Below the pieces are notes generated by a model. It was not told the DNA's origin and did not search any database. It saw only the letters and a list, made by a program, of their open reading frames with translations. Shown here piece after piece: positions 55,646 to 64,000 of a DNA stretch of 64,000 nt. Source of the stretch: Legionella quinlivanii (lineage in GTDB: Bacteria; Pseudomonadota; Gammaproteobacteria; Legionellales; Legionellaceae); assembly GCF_003265995.1 (NCBI RefSeq), contig NZ_MVJN01000012.1, positions 32,168 through 96,167 of the forward strand, read 5' to 3'. Position 1 is the stretch's first letter. Every line of letters starts with the position of its first letter. Both the position numbers and the translations under genes were made by a program.

Positions 55646-56350
55646 TTACCAATTCAAAAAAAGATTCATGGCTAAAACATTGGCTTGGAAATTATTCGTA
55701 TTCACACGTCTGATGTATTGATTCAGGTAACCAATTTCTGTTGTGAGTGCGGAGTTTAGCTTGTAATTAAAACCAATAAAAAAACGGTTCTGATCAAAAC
55801 CACGATTGTTCAATCCATTGAAATTATTCAAATGCCAGAAAACCTCTTCAGTGCTGGCGAGATTAAGTTTGGCCGTCGGTACCAGAGGAACCATCAGCTT
55901 AAAATACTGTCGGTAGCGATAAGCAGTATTATCACTGGTTTCCAGATAGCGTTCCTCAAGACGGCAACGTATTGAAAAGGTTAACTCCTGGAATTTTTTA
56001 GTCCAAAAAAGCTGCTGCCAGATACGGTTCTCATGAAACGGATGTCTTGTTAAGGGTTCTTCTGTATACACCCAGGCATAACCGAGCCAAAGGGTGGTCT
56101 CCTGATTTACCGCATAGCCCAAGCCAGTCCTAAGCAATGTTTGCGTTGCCCGCTCCACATTATCCCCTGCGCGCTCTTGCGCTTCCACCCAGAGCTTGAA
56201 TGGCTCAAGCTGCCCTTTGCCTAAAGAGCCCATGCCAAGCACTGTCAGCCAGCTTTGAAAATCCTTGACTGTATCCGCCGCAAAAGCAGCTTCCGCACTT
56301 AGACAGATTAAAAGTACGCTTTTTAAAATAAACCCTGCAAATTTACGCAT
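55646..56350 (-). CDS. DUF2490 outer-membrane beta-barrel protein
   Basis: A 234-residue protein with an N-terminal signal peptide (KSVLLICLSAEAAFAA). The mature part alternates polar and aromatic residues in beta-strand pattern: DFQSWLTVLGMGSLG, TLLRTGLGYAVNQETTLWLGYAWVYTEEP, RIWQQLFW, RLEERYLETSDNTAYRYRQYFKLMVPL, and ends LNLFLNW with a C-terminal aromatic residue, as in outer-membrane barrels. The pattern fits DUF2490, whose function is unknown. It lies nine bases after the dienelactone hydrolase gene on the same strand and may be co-transcribed. Confidence 0.82.
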   Translation of the reverse strand: MRKFAGFILKSVLLICLSAEAAFAADTVKDFQSWLTVLGMGSLGKGQLEPFKLWVEAQERAGDNVERATQTLLRTGLGYAVNQETTLWLGYAWVYTEEPLTRHPFHENRIWQQLFWTKKFQELTFSIRCRLEERYLETSDNTAYRYRQYFKLMVPLVPTAKLNLASTEEVFWHLNNFNGLNNRGFDQNRFFIGFNYKLNSALTTEIGYLNQYIRRVNTNNFQANVLAMNLFLNW

Positions 56351-56359
56351 AGTACTGAT

Positions 56360-57076
56360 CTATTTGAAAATTTCTTGAAGAAAATTTTTCATAGCTTGCA
56401 TGGATCGTTTGGCGGCTACCGGATTATAAATCGTTCCCAAATCAGGATCATGAGCGTTGGGATTGGTGAACGCATGTTTTGTCAACCCATACTGATGAAC
56501 TTGCCAGTCAACCTTTGCTTCCGTCATTTCCTGACAAAAATCATTAAGTTGTTGCGGGGGTACCATTGGATCGTCATAGCCGTGCAGAGCAAGAACTTTA
56601 GCCTGAATCTTTTGATTGGGAATGTGTTTTGGTTTATCGAGTAATCCGTGAAAGCTGACCACACCAGCCAGTTCCGCACCGCTGCGCGCCAGGTCCAGAA
56701 CACATAAACCACCAAAGCAAAAACCAATAGCCGCAACCCGGGTACTATCCACCTCAGACATCGCAATCACTGCATCAAAACCCGCACGGATACGATCACG
56801 CAACAAACGCCGGTCTCCCGCCAATGGCTGCATCAAAGCGATTTTTTCATCGGTCGTGTATCCGATACGTCCATGCCCATACATATCCAGGGCAAAACCA
56901 ACATAACCTAACTCTTTAGCCAGCATCTCCGCCTTATGGCAGGCGAATTCGTTTCGCCCGCTCCAGTCATGAGCAATAATCACCGCAGGACGAGGCTGGT
57001 CAATGGAATCATCATAAGCAAGAAAACCATGTAACTCCTGTTCACCATGATGATAGAGATAATTTGAGCTGTGCAT
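56360..57076 (-). CDS. Dienelactone hydrolase family protein
   Basis: A 238-residue alpha/beta hydrolase. The nucleophile elbow is GFCFGGLCVLDLA with a cysteine nucleophile, as in dienelactone hydrolase. The oxyanion-side segment PAVIIAHDWSGRNEFACHKAEMLAKELGYVGFALDMYG, the acid LHGYDDPMVPPQQL and the histidine KHAFTNPNA complete the triad. The natural substrate may be a lactone or ester; a role in aromatic breakdown is not indicated, since no pathway genes are nearby. It probably forms a transcription unit with the DUF2490 gene. Confidence 0.88.
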   Translation of the reverse strand: MHSSNYLYHHGEQELHGFLAYDDSIDQPRPAVIIAHDWSGRNEFACHKAEMLAKELGYVGFALDMYGHGRIGYTTDEKIALMQPLAGDRRLLRDRIRAGFDAVIAMSEVDSTRVAAIGFCFGGLCVLDLARSGAELAGVVSFHGLLDKPKHIPNQKIQAKVLALHGYDDPMVPPQQLNDFCQEMTEAKVDWQVHQYGLTKHAFTNPNAHDPDLGTIYNPVAAKRSMQAMKNFLQEIFK

Positions 57077-57408
57077 GAAATTTTCCTTTCTGAAGCAGTA
57101 GGTATTGCTAAAGTCTAAATTGAGACTGGCTAAAAGTCCAATACCATTCTTAAGATAATACTATGAATTTGAAAGAAATATAACCTCATAGTTCTCATAA
57201 TTGTCAGCAAAACAATGATTTGAGACAGAGCCTTGCAGTTTGCAATTATCAATCGGTTTGGCTAGTCATAAAACAAGGTGCTAAACTTTAAATTAGAGAA
57301 TGAATGATAACAAAGACGTCTTATATCATCTGAATGAATTAACCTGCTAGCGGGAAATCTCGATTTCCACGTGCTAATTAAACGTTAATTACTGACAGGA
57401 CAGTGATC
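57077..57408. promoter_or_regulatory. Divergent intergenic region with two dyads
   Basis: No gene is supported in this gap between divergent hydrolase genes. Near the plus-strand gene are two palindromes: GGAAAT-CTCG-ATTTCC (57353-57368) and TAATTAA-ACG-TTAATTA (57375-57391). They lie just before AGGA (57397-57400) and the ATG at 57409, so they would be in the 5' leader or at the promoter. The rest is A+T-rich and unremarkable. Confidence 0.4.
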
Positions 57409-58275
57409 ATGATAGTTAATACTTTAACTGAAGTGAAAGATTTCTTACAGGCACAGTTCTGCTATCATTTTTTTATTACCCCCTTACCTCTGCCGCTCGA
57501 GAAAGAATATCGGGATTTTGCAGCTCGTGCCTGTGAGTTTGTAGCTTCTAAACGAACCGCCGTGATACATAGAGACAAACCACGCCATCATGTAATACAT
57601 CGCTTTGAGCAGCCAGGCAATCCGCAAGCGAAAAAAGTATTGGTGACTCATGGCTGGATGTCCAGAGCAGCCTATATGGTTCGAGTAATACGGGCGCTCC
57701 ATCAACAGGGCTATGATGTCTATGCAATTGATTTTCCTGCGCATGGCGAAGCCCGCGGATGGCAGTTAACCTGGCTGGATGCGGTAAGTATTTTAAAAGA
57801 AACGCTTAATGAACTAGGGCCTTTTTATGCGGTGTTAGGACACTCCTTTGGCGGCTCCATGTTGCTAAACACTTTAAATCTTGCTCATCAACTACCCGAA
57901 TGGGAAATAGAACACATGCCTGACAAGGCCATTCTCATTGCCTCACCCACTCAGATGAGAACGCCGGTGAGTAAATTAGCCAGACGTTTGGGGTTAAACG
58001 GCTCTGCCTTTTTGCAATTGCGAAATGTGATTAGGCAAAACTCCAAAACCAGCATTGATCATTTAAACTATCGGCGAATGATTAACAGCTGTGAAATTCC
58101 TATTTTATGTATTCATGGAAAAGAGGATGACTCGATTAGCCCGCAGGAGTCCATTATTTTTTGTCGCCGATATCCTTTTGCAAGCCTGACTTTACTGCCT
58201 GGAGTGGATCATGTGGGCGTTTTGATTGATTCGCGAGTTGAAACACGAGTTGTCCAATATCTCGAATCAGATTAA
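57409..58275 (+). CDS. Alpha/beta hydrolase
   Basis: A 288-residue protein read from the ATG at 57409, where AGGA is eight bases upstream; a GTG two codons earlier is too close to it. The fold is clear: KVLVTHGWMSRAAYMVRVIRAL with the oxyanion HGW, VYAIDFPAHGEARG, the nucleophile elbow GHSFGGSMLLNTL, the acid HGKEDDSISP and the base VDHVGVLID. It is probably an esterase or lipase-like enzyme; the substrate is not evident. It has its own upstream palindromes and faces the ABC export operon. Confidence 0.88.
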   Translation: MIVNTLTEVKDFLQAQFCYHFFITPLPLPLEKEYRDFAARACEFVASKRTAVIHRDKPRHHVIHRFEQPGNPQAKKVLVTHGWMSRAAYMVRVIRALHQQGYDVYAIDFPAHGEARGWQLTWLDAVSILKETLNELGPFYAVLGHSFGGSMLLNTLNLAHQLPEWEIEHMPDKAILIASPTQMRTPVSKLARRLGLNGSAFLQLRNVIRQNSKTSIDHLNYRRMINSCEIPILCIHGKEDDSISPQESIIFCRRYPFASLTLLPGVDHVGVLIDSRVETRVVQYLESD

Positions 58276-58289
58276 ATAAAAGCACAATG

Positions 58290-59423
58290 TTAATCCAGGG
58301 TTTGCCTGTATCGCTTAAATGCAATAAGCAGAATAACTACAGTAAAGATCATAATCGGGATGGTTTCTCGCCATACATCAAGGAAACCATTGCCCTTGAG
58401 TAATATTCCCCGAACAATGATCAGATAATGCGTCAGGGGTAAAGCACTCCCTACCCATTGAGCCCAAACAGGCATGCCCCGGAAAGGGAACATGAATCCT
58501 GATAATAGAATGGAAGGCAAAAAGAAAAACATAGCACTTTGTACTGCCTGCAACTGGTTGGTAGCAACAGTAGAAAAGGTCAGACCCATTGCAAGATTTG
58601 CAGCAATAAATGGCAAACTTAAGAAAAGAAGAAGGAAGATGTTTCCTTCCATTGGCACATGGAATAAAAATCTGGCCATCAATAAAATCAATAAAGCCTG
58701 GACGTAACCGACTATAATATAAGGCAGCAGTTTTCCGACCATCACTTCCAGCGGCCTTAAAGGGGTAGCGAGCAGATTTTCCATTGTACCCCGTTCATAC
58801 TCACGGGTAATTACCAGAGCCGTTACAATTACCATTGTCATTGTTAAAACAACACCTAAAAGTCCCGGCACAATATTATAGGCAGTAATCGCCAAAGGGT
58901 TGTAAATGGTATGAACAAGAGGTTCGTAGGGGGGGCCCTGATCAGCTAATGATTCCAGAGGCCCCTTAAGCTCTTCAGTTAATGCCAGAGAAGCCATCTG
59001 CGTGAATACATCAACAGCGCGGCTGGTCGCCGCAGGATCAGTCGCGTCCGCTTCCAGTAGAACGCCAGGCTTGAGCCCTTTGACCAATTGCTCCGAAAAA
59101 TCAGGAGGAAAATTCACTACGAACTGCACTTCTCCTCTTTTAATCAGCCGCCGTGCTTCTTCCTCTGAACTGGAGGGACTGATAAACTGAAAATAGGTTG
59201 AATTTTGCATACTCAGAAGAATACGCCTTGTAAACTGGGAAGGTTCAGGATTAACAATGGCCGTAGGCAGATGACGGGGATTGGTGTTAATCGCATAACC
59301 AAACAAAATCAATTGCATAAGAGGAATAGCCAGAATCATCCCAAACGTTGCCTTATCGCGCCTCATTTCAATGAATTCTTTGACCATAATACCCAGCAAA
59401 CGAGAAAACCCCTGATGAATCAA
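58290..59423 (-). CDS. ABC-2 type export permease (YhhJ-like)
   Basis: A 377-residue permease with an N-terminal membrane helix, a large extracytoplasmic loop (about residues 45-175) and five C-terminal helices. The stretch LLSGFMFPFRGMPVWAQWVGSALPLTHYLIIVRGI is diagnostic of ABC-2 permeases; EYERGTMENLLATPLRPLEVMVGKLLPY is the cytoplasmic coupling region. It is the third gene of an operon with an HlyD-like protein and an ATPase, with a four-base overlap to the ATPase gene. Only one permease gene is present; it would act as a homodimer. The substrate, perhaps a drug or lipid, is not known. Confidence 0.9.
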   Translation of the reverse strand: MIHQGFSRLLGIMVKEFIEMRRDKATFGMILAIPLMQLILFGYAINTNPRHLPTAIVNPEPSQFTRRILLSMQNSTYFQFISPSSSEEEARRLIKRGEVQFVVNFPPDFSEQLVKGLKPGVLLEADATDPAATSRAVDVFTQMASLALTEELKGPLESLADQGPPYEPLVHTIYNPLAITAYNIVPGLLGVVLTMTMVIVTALVITREYERGTMENLLATPLRPLEVMVGKLLPYIIVGYVQALLILLMARFLFHVPMEGNIFLLLFLSLPFIAANLAMGLTFSTVATNQLQAVQSAMFFFLPSILLSGFMFPFRGMPVWAQWVGSALPLTHYLIIVRGILLKGNGFLDVWRETIPIMIFTVVILLIAFKRYRQTLD

Positions 59424-60346
59424 GCGCTACCTCCTTTTGATTTTTTAACCAGACTGATAAAGGCGTCTTCCAGTGTGGAGTCAATTGGCTGCCATTTTAT
59501 CCTATGGCGTTGGGCAAGCTGCTGCAATTCGGCTTCAATCTCTTTTGCCTGATACCCGCTTACATGAATTTGATTGCCAAACAAGGCAGCCTGCATCACA
59601 GCCTTCATTTCTTTAGCTTCCTGTAATAAGCTGGTAGTTACATCACCAGTAATCTTCCAGGTTAGTAACTTTGTAGATGCAATGACTTCACTCACTGTTC
59701 CAGTAATCAGCAAATCGCCATAGGCCAGATATGCCAGACGGGTGCAGCGCTCAGCTTCATCCATATAATGTGTTGATACCAGGGTGGTAATGCCTTGCTG
59801 ACTTAATGAGTGAATTTTATCCCAGAACTCGCGGCGTGCCAAAGGATCAACTCCGGCTGTAGGTTCATCGAGAAGCAGTAACTCTGGCTCATGCAAGAGA
59901 CATGCTGCCAAGGCTACACGCTGCTTCCAGCCCCCCGACAGCTCACCGGTTAACTGCTTGCGCCGATGAGTCAGCCCTAAATCCTCCAAGGCCCGTTCAA
60001 CCCGTTGTTTTCGATTATCCAGATTATAAACACGGGCGACAAAATTAAGATTTTCTTCGATACTCAGATCAGTGTAATAACTGAATTTCTGAGTCATATA
60101 GCCAACATGCTCTTTAATCCTGGCCGACTCTCGCAAAATATCATAGCCTAGACAAGTTCCGCTGCCAGAATCCGGTGTCAGCAAACCGCAAAGCATACGG
60201 ATGGTTGTCGTCTTCCCACTGCCATTAGGGCCAAGAAAGCCGAACACTTCTCCTTTTTTAACATACATGTCGACCCCATTGACCACCACTTTGCCATTGA
60301 AACTTTTGCATAAATCATGGACATCGATAATGGCTTCAGCAGTCAT
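59420..60346 (-). CDS. ABC export ATPase
   Basis: A 308-residue ATP-binding subunit. Walker A is GPNGSGKTTTIR, the Q-loop is MTQKFSYY, the signature LTGELSGGWKQRVALA, Walker B LLLLDEPTAGVDP, and the switch histidine VSTHYMDEAERC. The about 80-residue C-terminal domain is typical of the CcmA/NodI/YbhF class. It overlaps both operon partners by four bases, so the three proteins are made in a fixed ratio. Unlike RbbA/YhiH, only one ATPase domain is present. Confidence 0.92.
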   Translation of the reverse strand: MTAEAIIDVHDLCKSFNGKVVVNGVDMYVKKGEVFGFLGPNGSGKTTTIRMLCGLLTPDSGSGTCLGYDILRESARIKEHVGYMTQKFSYYTDLSIEENLNFVARVYNLDNRKQRVERALEDLGLTHRRKQLTGELSGGWKQRVALAACLLHEPELLLLDEPTAGVDPLARREFWDKIHSLSQQGITTLVSTHYMDEAERCTRLAYLAYGDLLITGTVSEVIASTKLLTWKITGDVTTSLLQEAKEMKAVMQAALFGNQIHVSGYQAKEIEAELQQLAQRHRIKWQPIDSTLEDAFISLVKKSKGGSA

Positions 60347-61284
60347 GGTATAAACACCGTCACCGGCTGACCCGGCTTAAATTCATTAAATTCGCGCAGA
60401 TCGGCCTTGATTCGGAAAACAAGCTTATCGGTGTTCTCCCGGCTATATACCAGAGGAGGAATATACTGAGCTTCTGGCGATATATAGCTAATCAGCGCTT
60501 GCGCACGCGTACGGCAGCCATCACAAAGAAATTCAATTTTCTGCCCTACTTTCAGTGCGGCCAGCAGTTCCACTGGAACAAAAAATTCAATGCGAACATT
60601 GGCAGGCGTTAACAGAGATAGAACCGCTTTCTGGCTGCCTACAAACTCACCCACGCGATAATAGGTATCAAAAATTAAACCATCAGCTGGTGCATACAGC
60701 CGCTTTTGCTCCAGCTGCCATTTGGCAACTGACAATCTTTCCGCGAATGAAGCAATCTGGGCTTTTTGCGCATTGATCTGCTCTTCTCGACTGCCAAGTC
60801 TCGCCAGACGAAGATTGGACTCATATTGCTCTTTCAGCTTGACCTGCTCCTGATAGACAGCAACGGCCTCATCAAGGACATCCTTTGATGCCGCCTGCTT
60901 ACGATATAATTCCTGGTAGCGTCTGACTCGCACCTCGGCCAGTTTAATTTGGGCTTCGGTTTGTTCAATTTGTGCCTGAATAGCCGCTATTTCCGGCTTT
61001 CGTCGTGGATTTTCCAAATCCTTCAATAGATTTTTAGCTTGCTGTAAATCGGCTTCAAACTGTTTAATTTGCAGGAATTCAGGGTTTTTATCCAGCTGGA
61101 AAAGTAAATCGCCTTTTTTCACCATTTGTCCGCGTTGCACCGCAAGAGTCTCCAGAATCCCTGAATAAGGCGATGCCAGATAAATATTTTCACCTTCCAC
61201 ATAACCTTGTATCTGGCGTTCTTGTGATTGGTGGCAAGCTATTAAACTGCTTATAGTCAATAAAACCAGGAAAAATTTCCGCAT
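60343..61284 (-). CDS. HlyD-family periplasmic adaptor lipoprotein
   Basis: A 313-residue membrane-fusion protein. The N-terminus MRKFFLVLLTISSLIACHQ has a lipobox (LIAC), so it is predicted to be a lipoprotein anchored in the inner membrane. Residues about 25-75 form the first biotinyl-lipoyl half (YLASPYSGILETLAVQRGQMVKKGDLLFQLD), about 80-180 a coiled-coil hairpin, then the second lipoyl half (YAPADGLIFDTYYRVGEFVGSQKAVLSLL) and a beta-barrel. It should link the ABC pump to an outer-membrane channel. It is first in the operon, and no outer-membrane channel gene is nearby. Confidence 0.9.
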   Translation of the reverse strand: MRKFFLVLLTISSLIACHQSQERQIQGYVEGENIYLASPYSGILETLAVQRGQMVKKGDLLFQLDKNPEFLQIKQFEADLQQAKNLLKDLENPRRKPEIAAIQAQIEQTEAQIKLAEVRVRRYQELYRKQAASKDVLDEAVAVYQEQVKLKEQYESNLRLARLGSREEQINAQKAQIASFAERLSVAKWQLEQKRLYAPADGLIFDTYYRVGEFVGSQKAVLSLLTPANVRIEFFVPVELLAALKVGQKIEFLCDGCRTRAQALISYISPEAQYIPPLVYSRENTDKLVFRIKADLREFNEFKPGQPVTVFIP

Positions 61285-61394
61285 AATGATTTGATAAAAA
61301 AATGATTGCTTTATAGTGACCTGAATTTTTTATTTGAGCAAATTCTATTTATACTAAAATACTTATAATTGAGTTTAACTAATAAGGCGCATAG

Positions 61395-62747
61395 ATGATG
61401 AATTTTGATTTAATCGTTATTGGTGGGGGCAGCGGGGGAATAGCGAGTGCTGTTCGAGCTGCAAAATACGGGGCGAAAGTCGCCGTTATTGAACAGCAGC
61501 ATCTTGGAGGAACCTGTGTTAATTTGGGCTGTGTTCCTAAAAAAATAATGTTCAATGCCTCAAGCATCGCCGAAATCATGGAAAAAGCCCCTGATTATGG
61601 TTTTGACCCCTGCTCAGTTAAACTGGATTGGTCAACATTAATCGCCAGACGAACAGCTTACATTGAGCGGCTTCGTGAAAATTATCTTGCGCGCTTCAAG
61701 CAATTTAATATTATCCGGCTAAACGGGCATGGACGCTTTGTCGGCTCAGATCAGGTTGAGGTAAACGGGCAGATTTATCAGGCACCGCACATAATTATTG
61801 CAACTGGAGGACAGCCCTCTATGCCGGCTGATCTTGAGGGAATTGAACTCGCGATTAGCTCGGATGGTTTTTTTGCCCTGGAAAAACTTCCTCAAAAAGT
61901 AGCGGTCATTGGCAGTGGATATATTGGGGTTGAACTCGCAGGAGTACTCAATGGTCTGGGTTCTGAAACACATCTGTTTTTACGAGGTAAAGCACCCCTT
62001 AGCCGATTCGACTCTATGCTGGGCGAGACCCTTATGGAGATAATGCTCAAAGATGGATTACAGGTTCATACGAACCATCGTGCCCGAAAAATTGAGTTAC
62101 AGACCGATGGCAGGCGAAGTATCCATTGCCAGAGCGGTTCTGTTCTCAGTGATTTTGATGTCGTCATCGCAGCCGTTGGCCGTTCTCCCCGTACTGATCA
62201 GCTGAATCTGGATGAGATTGGGGTTAAACGGGATCCGCAAGGGCTTATTGAAGTCGATAAATTTCAGCAAACCAATATTAAAGGTATTTACGCTATTGGA
62301 GATGTTATCGATGAGCCTGCGCTTACACCAGTTGCCATCGCTGCCGGCAGAAGACTGAGTGATCGTCTTTTTGGAGGCCAGGCTGAAGCCTTTCTCGATT
62401 ACAGCAATATATGTTCAGTTGTCTTCAGTCACCCCCCGATAGGCAGTGTGGGCATGAGTGAAGAGGAAGCGGTCTCAAAATATGGAGCAGATCAAATTAA
62501 AACCTATCAAACCCGATTTAATCCGATGTTTGACGCGTTTAGCGAGCATAAAAAGCCCACTGTCATGAAATTAGTTACCTTGGGTAAAGAAGAAAAGATC
62601 ATTGGCTTACATATGATCGGTTACTATGCCGATGAGATACTGCAAGGATTTGGCGTCGCTGTAAAAATGGGGGCTACCAAAAAAGATTTCGACAACACAG
62701 TCGCAATCCACCCTACAAGTGCCGAAGAATTGGTAACTATGGTTTAG
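61395..62747 (+). CDS. gor: Glutathione reductase Gor
   Basis: A 450-residue FAD/NADPH disulfide reductase that keeps glutathione reduced. The FAD loop [12 protein letters not shown], the redox pair in [14 protein letters not shown] (Cys41 and Cys46), the NADPH loop [15 protein letters not shown], the second FAD site GIYAIGDV and the C-terminal [13 protein letters not shown] with the proton-relay histidine and glutamate are all there. Arginines expected for NADPH preference appear in [12 protein letters not shown]. The yrdA-like gene follows 17 bases on and may be co-transcribed. Confidence 0.93.
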   Translation: MMNFDLIVIGGGSGGIASAVRAAKYGAKVAVIEQQHLGGTCVNLGCVPKKIMFNASSIAEIMEKAPDYGFDPCSVKLDWSTLIARRTAYIERLRENYLARFKQFNIIRLNGHGRFVGSDQVEVNGQIYQAPHIIIATGGQPSMPADLEGIELAISSDGFFALEKLPQKVAVIGSGYIGVELAGVLNGLGSETHLFLRGKAPLSRFDSMLGETLMEIMLKDGLQVHTNHRARKIELQTDGRRSIHCQSGSVLSDFDVVIAAVGRSPRTDQLNLDEIGVKRDPQGLIEVDKFQQTNIKGIYAIGDVIDEPALTPVAIAAGRRLSDRLFGGQAEAFLDYSNICSVVFSHPPIGSVGMSEEEAVSKYGADQIKTYQTRFNPMFDAFSEHKKPTVMKLVTLGKEEKIIGLHMIGYYADEILQGFGVAVKMGATKKDFDNTVAIHPTSAEELVTMV

Positions 62748-62763
62748 GTGCGAGAGTAAACTG

Positions 62764-63294
62764 ATGAATTTAAGAGCATTTAATAACATTTCCCCCTCCT
62801 TGGGGGAACGAGTCTATATTGATCCGGCTGCCTCGGTAATTGGCGATGTAATGATTGACAATGACAGTTCTGTCTGGCCAATGGCGGTGATCCGGGGAGA
62901 TGTGAACTCTATCGAAATAGGCCATTCATGCAGCATTCAGGATGGTGCTGTTTTACATGTAACACACGATGGTCCATTTACTGCCGGTGGCAGGAAGTTG
63001 ATTCTGGGAAATGGGATTACAGTAGGCCATCAAGCCGTTCTGCATGCCTGTCATATAGAAGATTACTGTCTGATCGGCATGGGAGCATTAATACTGGACG
63101 CTGTTCATGTGGAGCATCATGTTATGATTGCTGCAGGCAGTGTAGTGTCACCCGGGAAGCGCCTTTTATCCGGCTACTTATATCTTGGTAATCCTGCGCG
63201 ACAAGTTCGGCCGCTCACCGAGCAGGAGTTGGAACAACTCGAATACTCAGCGAAACATTATATCAGATTAAAAGATATGTATTTGGGAGGCTGA
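62764..63294 (+). CDS. yrdA: Gamma-class carbonic anhydrase-like protein (YrdA family)
   Basis: A 176-residue left-handed beta-helix protein of hexapeptide repeats (VYIDPAASVIGDVMIDNDSSVWPMAVIRGDV...). The three likely zinc histidines lie in VTHDG, GHQAVLHACH. The C-terminal helix GNPARQVRPLTEQELEQLEYSAKHYIRLKDMY is typical of YrdA/PaaY-like members. Carbonic anhydrase activity is not shown for most of them. It follows gor closely. Its stop codon falls within the first bases of a palindromic repeat element, and its last about 30 bases are partly duplicated 360 bases downstream. Confidence 0.9.
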   Translation: MNLRAFNNISPSLGERVYIDPAASVIGDVMIDNDSSVWPMAVIRGDVNSIEIGHSCSIQDGAVLHVTHDGPFTAGGRKLILGNGITVGHQAVLHACHIEDYCLIGMGALILDAVHVEHHVMIAAGSVVSPGKRLLSGYLYLGNPARQVRPLTEQELEQLEYSAKHYIRLKDMYLGG

Positions 63295-63344
63295 TTTGCC
63301 CTCTCCCCAACCCTCTCCCAGAGGGAGAGGGGGCAATTAGGGTA
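63291..63344 (+). repeat. Palindromic repeat A, copy 1
   Basis: About 54 bases containing the perfect hairpin CCCTCTCCC-AGA-GGGAGAGGG (63311-63331). The first bases overlap the yrdA stop. It is nearly identical to copy 2 at 63648-63701. It could terminate the gor-yrdA transcript, though the T tract is missing. Confidence 0.8.
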
Positions 63345-63548
63345 TAAACCGGGTAGACTGGTAACAGATTAAACCGGGAAGATAGGTAACACTTTCTTAG
63401 GAGAAAAAGGTGTTACCGATGATATGGCAGAGTAGTGAAGCAGAAACTGAGAAATTAAAATTTATTGGTGATTGGTTAAAGAATGAATTTGATTTTACGG
63501 ACTTATGCACACGTTATGGTGTTAGTCGCAAAACGGGCTATAAACTAA
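63345..63548 (+). mobile_element. IS481-type insertion remnant with transposase N-terminus
   Basis: The left end has two 25-base direct repeats (TAAACCGGGTAGACTGGTAACA at 63345 and a variant at 63370). A GTG at 63410 behind AGGAG starts a transposase fragment, VLPMIWQSSEAETEKLKFIG, with a helix-turn-helix (FTDLCTRYGVSRKTGYKL) typical of IS481 transposases. It breaks off after about 47 residues and runs into unrelated sequence. The catalytic DDE domain is missing, so it is inactive. GGTA occurs on both sides. Confidence 0.7.
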
Positions 63549-63606
63549 GGTACAAGCCGAAGTACATAGGTACTGCCATCAAGCCAGACACAACTGTATA
63601 TACACC
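63549..63606 (+). repeat. Direct repeat B, copy 1
   Basis: A 58-base sequence beginning GGTACAAGCCGAAGTACATA, repeated at 63698-63755 with only a few mismatches near its right end. In copy 1 it follows the insertion remnant instead of repeat A. Confidence 0.8.
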
Positions 63607-63647
63607 ATAAATTAAGAGATACAAATTAAAAGATAGTATCTGAGAGA

Positions 63648-63701
63648 CTGATTTACCCTCTCCCCGACCCTCTCCCAGAGGGAGAGGGGGCAATTTGGGT
63701 A
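63648..63701 (+). repeat. Palindromic repeat A, copy 2
   Basis: The second copy of the hairpin element (perfect hairpin at 63668-63688). The bases just upstream (63625-63647) resemble the last coding bases of yrdA, so the duplicated unit includes the 3' end of that gene. Confidence 0.8.
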
Positions 63702-63755
63702 CAAGCCGAAGTACATAGGTACTGCCATCAAGCCAGGCTCAACTGGATATACACC
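63698..63755 (+). repeat. Direct repeat B, copy 2
   Basis: This copy joins repeat A directly (the junction reads GGGCAATTTGGGTACAAGCC), which shows the arrangement without the insertion remnant. Confidence 0.8.
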
Positions 63756-63769
63756 GGTACAAAAAGAAC

Positions 63770-63790
63770 CGTCATTGCGAGCGTTAGCGA
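63770..63790 (+). repeat. Copy of dispersed TTGCGAGCGTTAGCGA repeat
   Basis: It shares the 16-base core TTGCGAGCGTTAGCGA with the element at 47346-47374, in inverse orientation. Elements of this kind are common intergenic palindromes in many bacterial genomes. Confidence 0.55.
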
Positions 63791-63843
63791 CGCAAAGACG
63801 ACAGGATTCCGTCTGCAGGAAGGTTTGGAGGTTTTTTTCAGGC

Positions 63844-63870
63844 AAAAAAAAAGCGGCTCGAAAGCCGCTT
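63844..63870 (-). terminator. Terminator of the rRNA operon
   Basis: On the minus strand, AAGCGGCT-TTCG-AGCCGCTT (a stem of eight pairs with a TTCG loop, 63870-63851) is followed by a run of T (63852-63844). It lies about ten bases after the 5S gene end. It is a textbook intrinsic terminator. Confidence 0.9.
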
Positions 63871-63881
63871 TGCAATAAAGC

Positions 63882-63996
63882 CCTGGCGATGACCTACTTT
63901 CACATGGAGAAACTCCACACTATCATCGGCGCAAGTCTGTTTCACTTCTGAGTTCGAGATGGGATCAGGTGGTTCCAGACCGCTATAGTCGCCAGG
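63882..63996 (-). rRNA. rrf: 5S ribosomal RNA
   Basis: Read on the minus strand, the sequence starts CCTGGCGACTATAGCGG and contains the conserved CCACCTGATCCCATCTCGAA, then ACTCAGAAGTGAAAC and GCGCCGATGATAGTGT. It ends TCATCGCCAGGG, which pairs with the 5' end. Length is about 115 bases, as expected. It is the last gene of an rRNA operon entering from the right; the 23S gene must lie just beyond the window. Confidence 0.95.
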
Positions 63997-64000
63997 AAAA

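Noticed and set aside
63410..63610. An intact small DNA-binding gene
   Set aside because: Only the first about 47 codons match a transposase; the rest is read-through into repeat B.
63612..63875. An 87-codon minus-strand frame before the 5S gene
   Set aside because: It spans the repeats and the rRNA terminator and has no ribosome site.

Overview
The window looks like a chromosomal segment of a Legionella-type gammaproteobacterium (inference, no database search was possible). Gamma-proteobacterial housekeeping genes (trhO, rdgB, elaA, algC-dut-coaBC, radC, gor, a yrdA-like gene, and a 5S rRNA at the right edge) are interleaved with genes that resemble Dot/Icm effectors: ankyrin proteins, a eukaryotic-like kinase, a PP2C-like phosphatase, an orphan J-domain protein, a glycosyltransferase-like protein and two giant proteins of about 3,900 and 3,745 residues. 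The left edge holds the start of a c-type cytochrome gene.

Left part (0.5-18 kb): trhO, a higBA toxin-antitoxin pair with a clear sigma70 promoter, a J-domain protein, then an 11.7-kb gene for a giant protein. It carries a degenerate SecA-like helicase/ATPase module in its middle and three exact-period 110-residue repeats near its C-terminus. A convergent ankyrin gene and a zinc alcohol dehydrogenase follow.

Accessory island (18-35 kb): an ATP-grasp ligase of the graspetide (MvdC/MvdD) type sits behind a 63-codon gene with a leader-like N-terminus. It is transcribed divergently from a LexA/CI-like regulator, with palindromes overlapping both putative promoters. Next is a three-gene overlapping operon (methyltransferase, unknown protein, YhhQ-type VUT transporter). 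Then comes an 11.2-kb RHS/YD-repeat polymorphic toxin with a LysM domain, a pretoxin (PT-TG-like) motif and a hydrophobic C-terminal tip. Its overlapping downstream gene encodes an internally duplicated membrane protein, the likely immunity factor.

Middle (35-47 kb): a PP2C phosphatase whose DGHGG segment has moved to the end of the domain; the rdgB-elaA-TPR/methyltransferase operon, whose 3' end runs into a palindromic repeat; a glycine-rich unknown protein; an ABC exporter-like protein with a basic tail; an ankyrin protein followed by a kinase-like protein; and an ammonium transporter.

Right part (47-64 kb): algC-dut-coaBC facing radC, two small unknown genes, a long nested hairpin between convergent genes, an AhpD-like protein, a GT-B-like 875-residue protein, an outer-membrane DUF2490 protein, a dienelactone hydrolase, an alpha/beta hydrolase, an HlyD-ABC-permease export operon, gor and yrdA. 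The last 700 bases hold duplicated palindromic repeats, an IS481-type remnant that seems to have landed in one copy, and the terminator and 5S gene of an rRNA operon on the minus strand.
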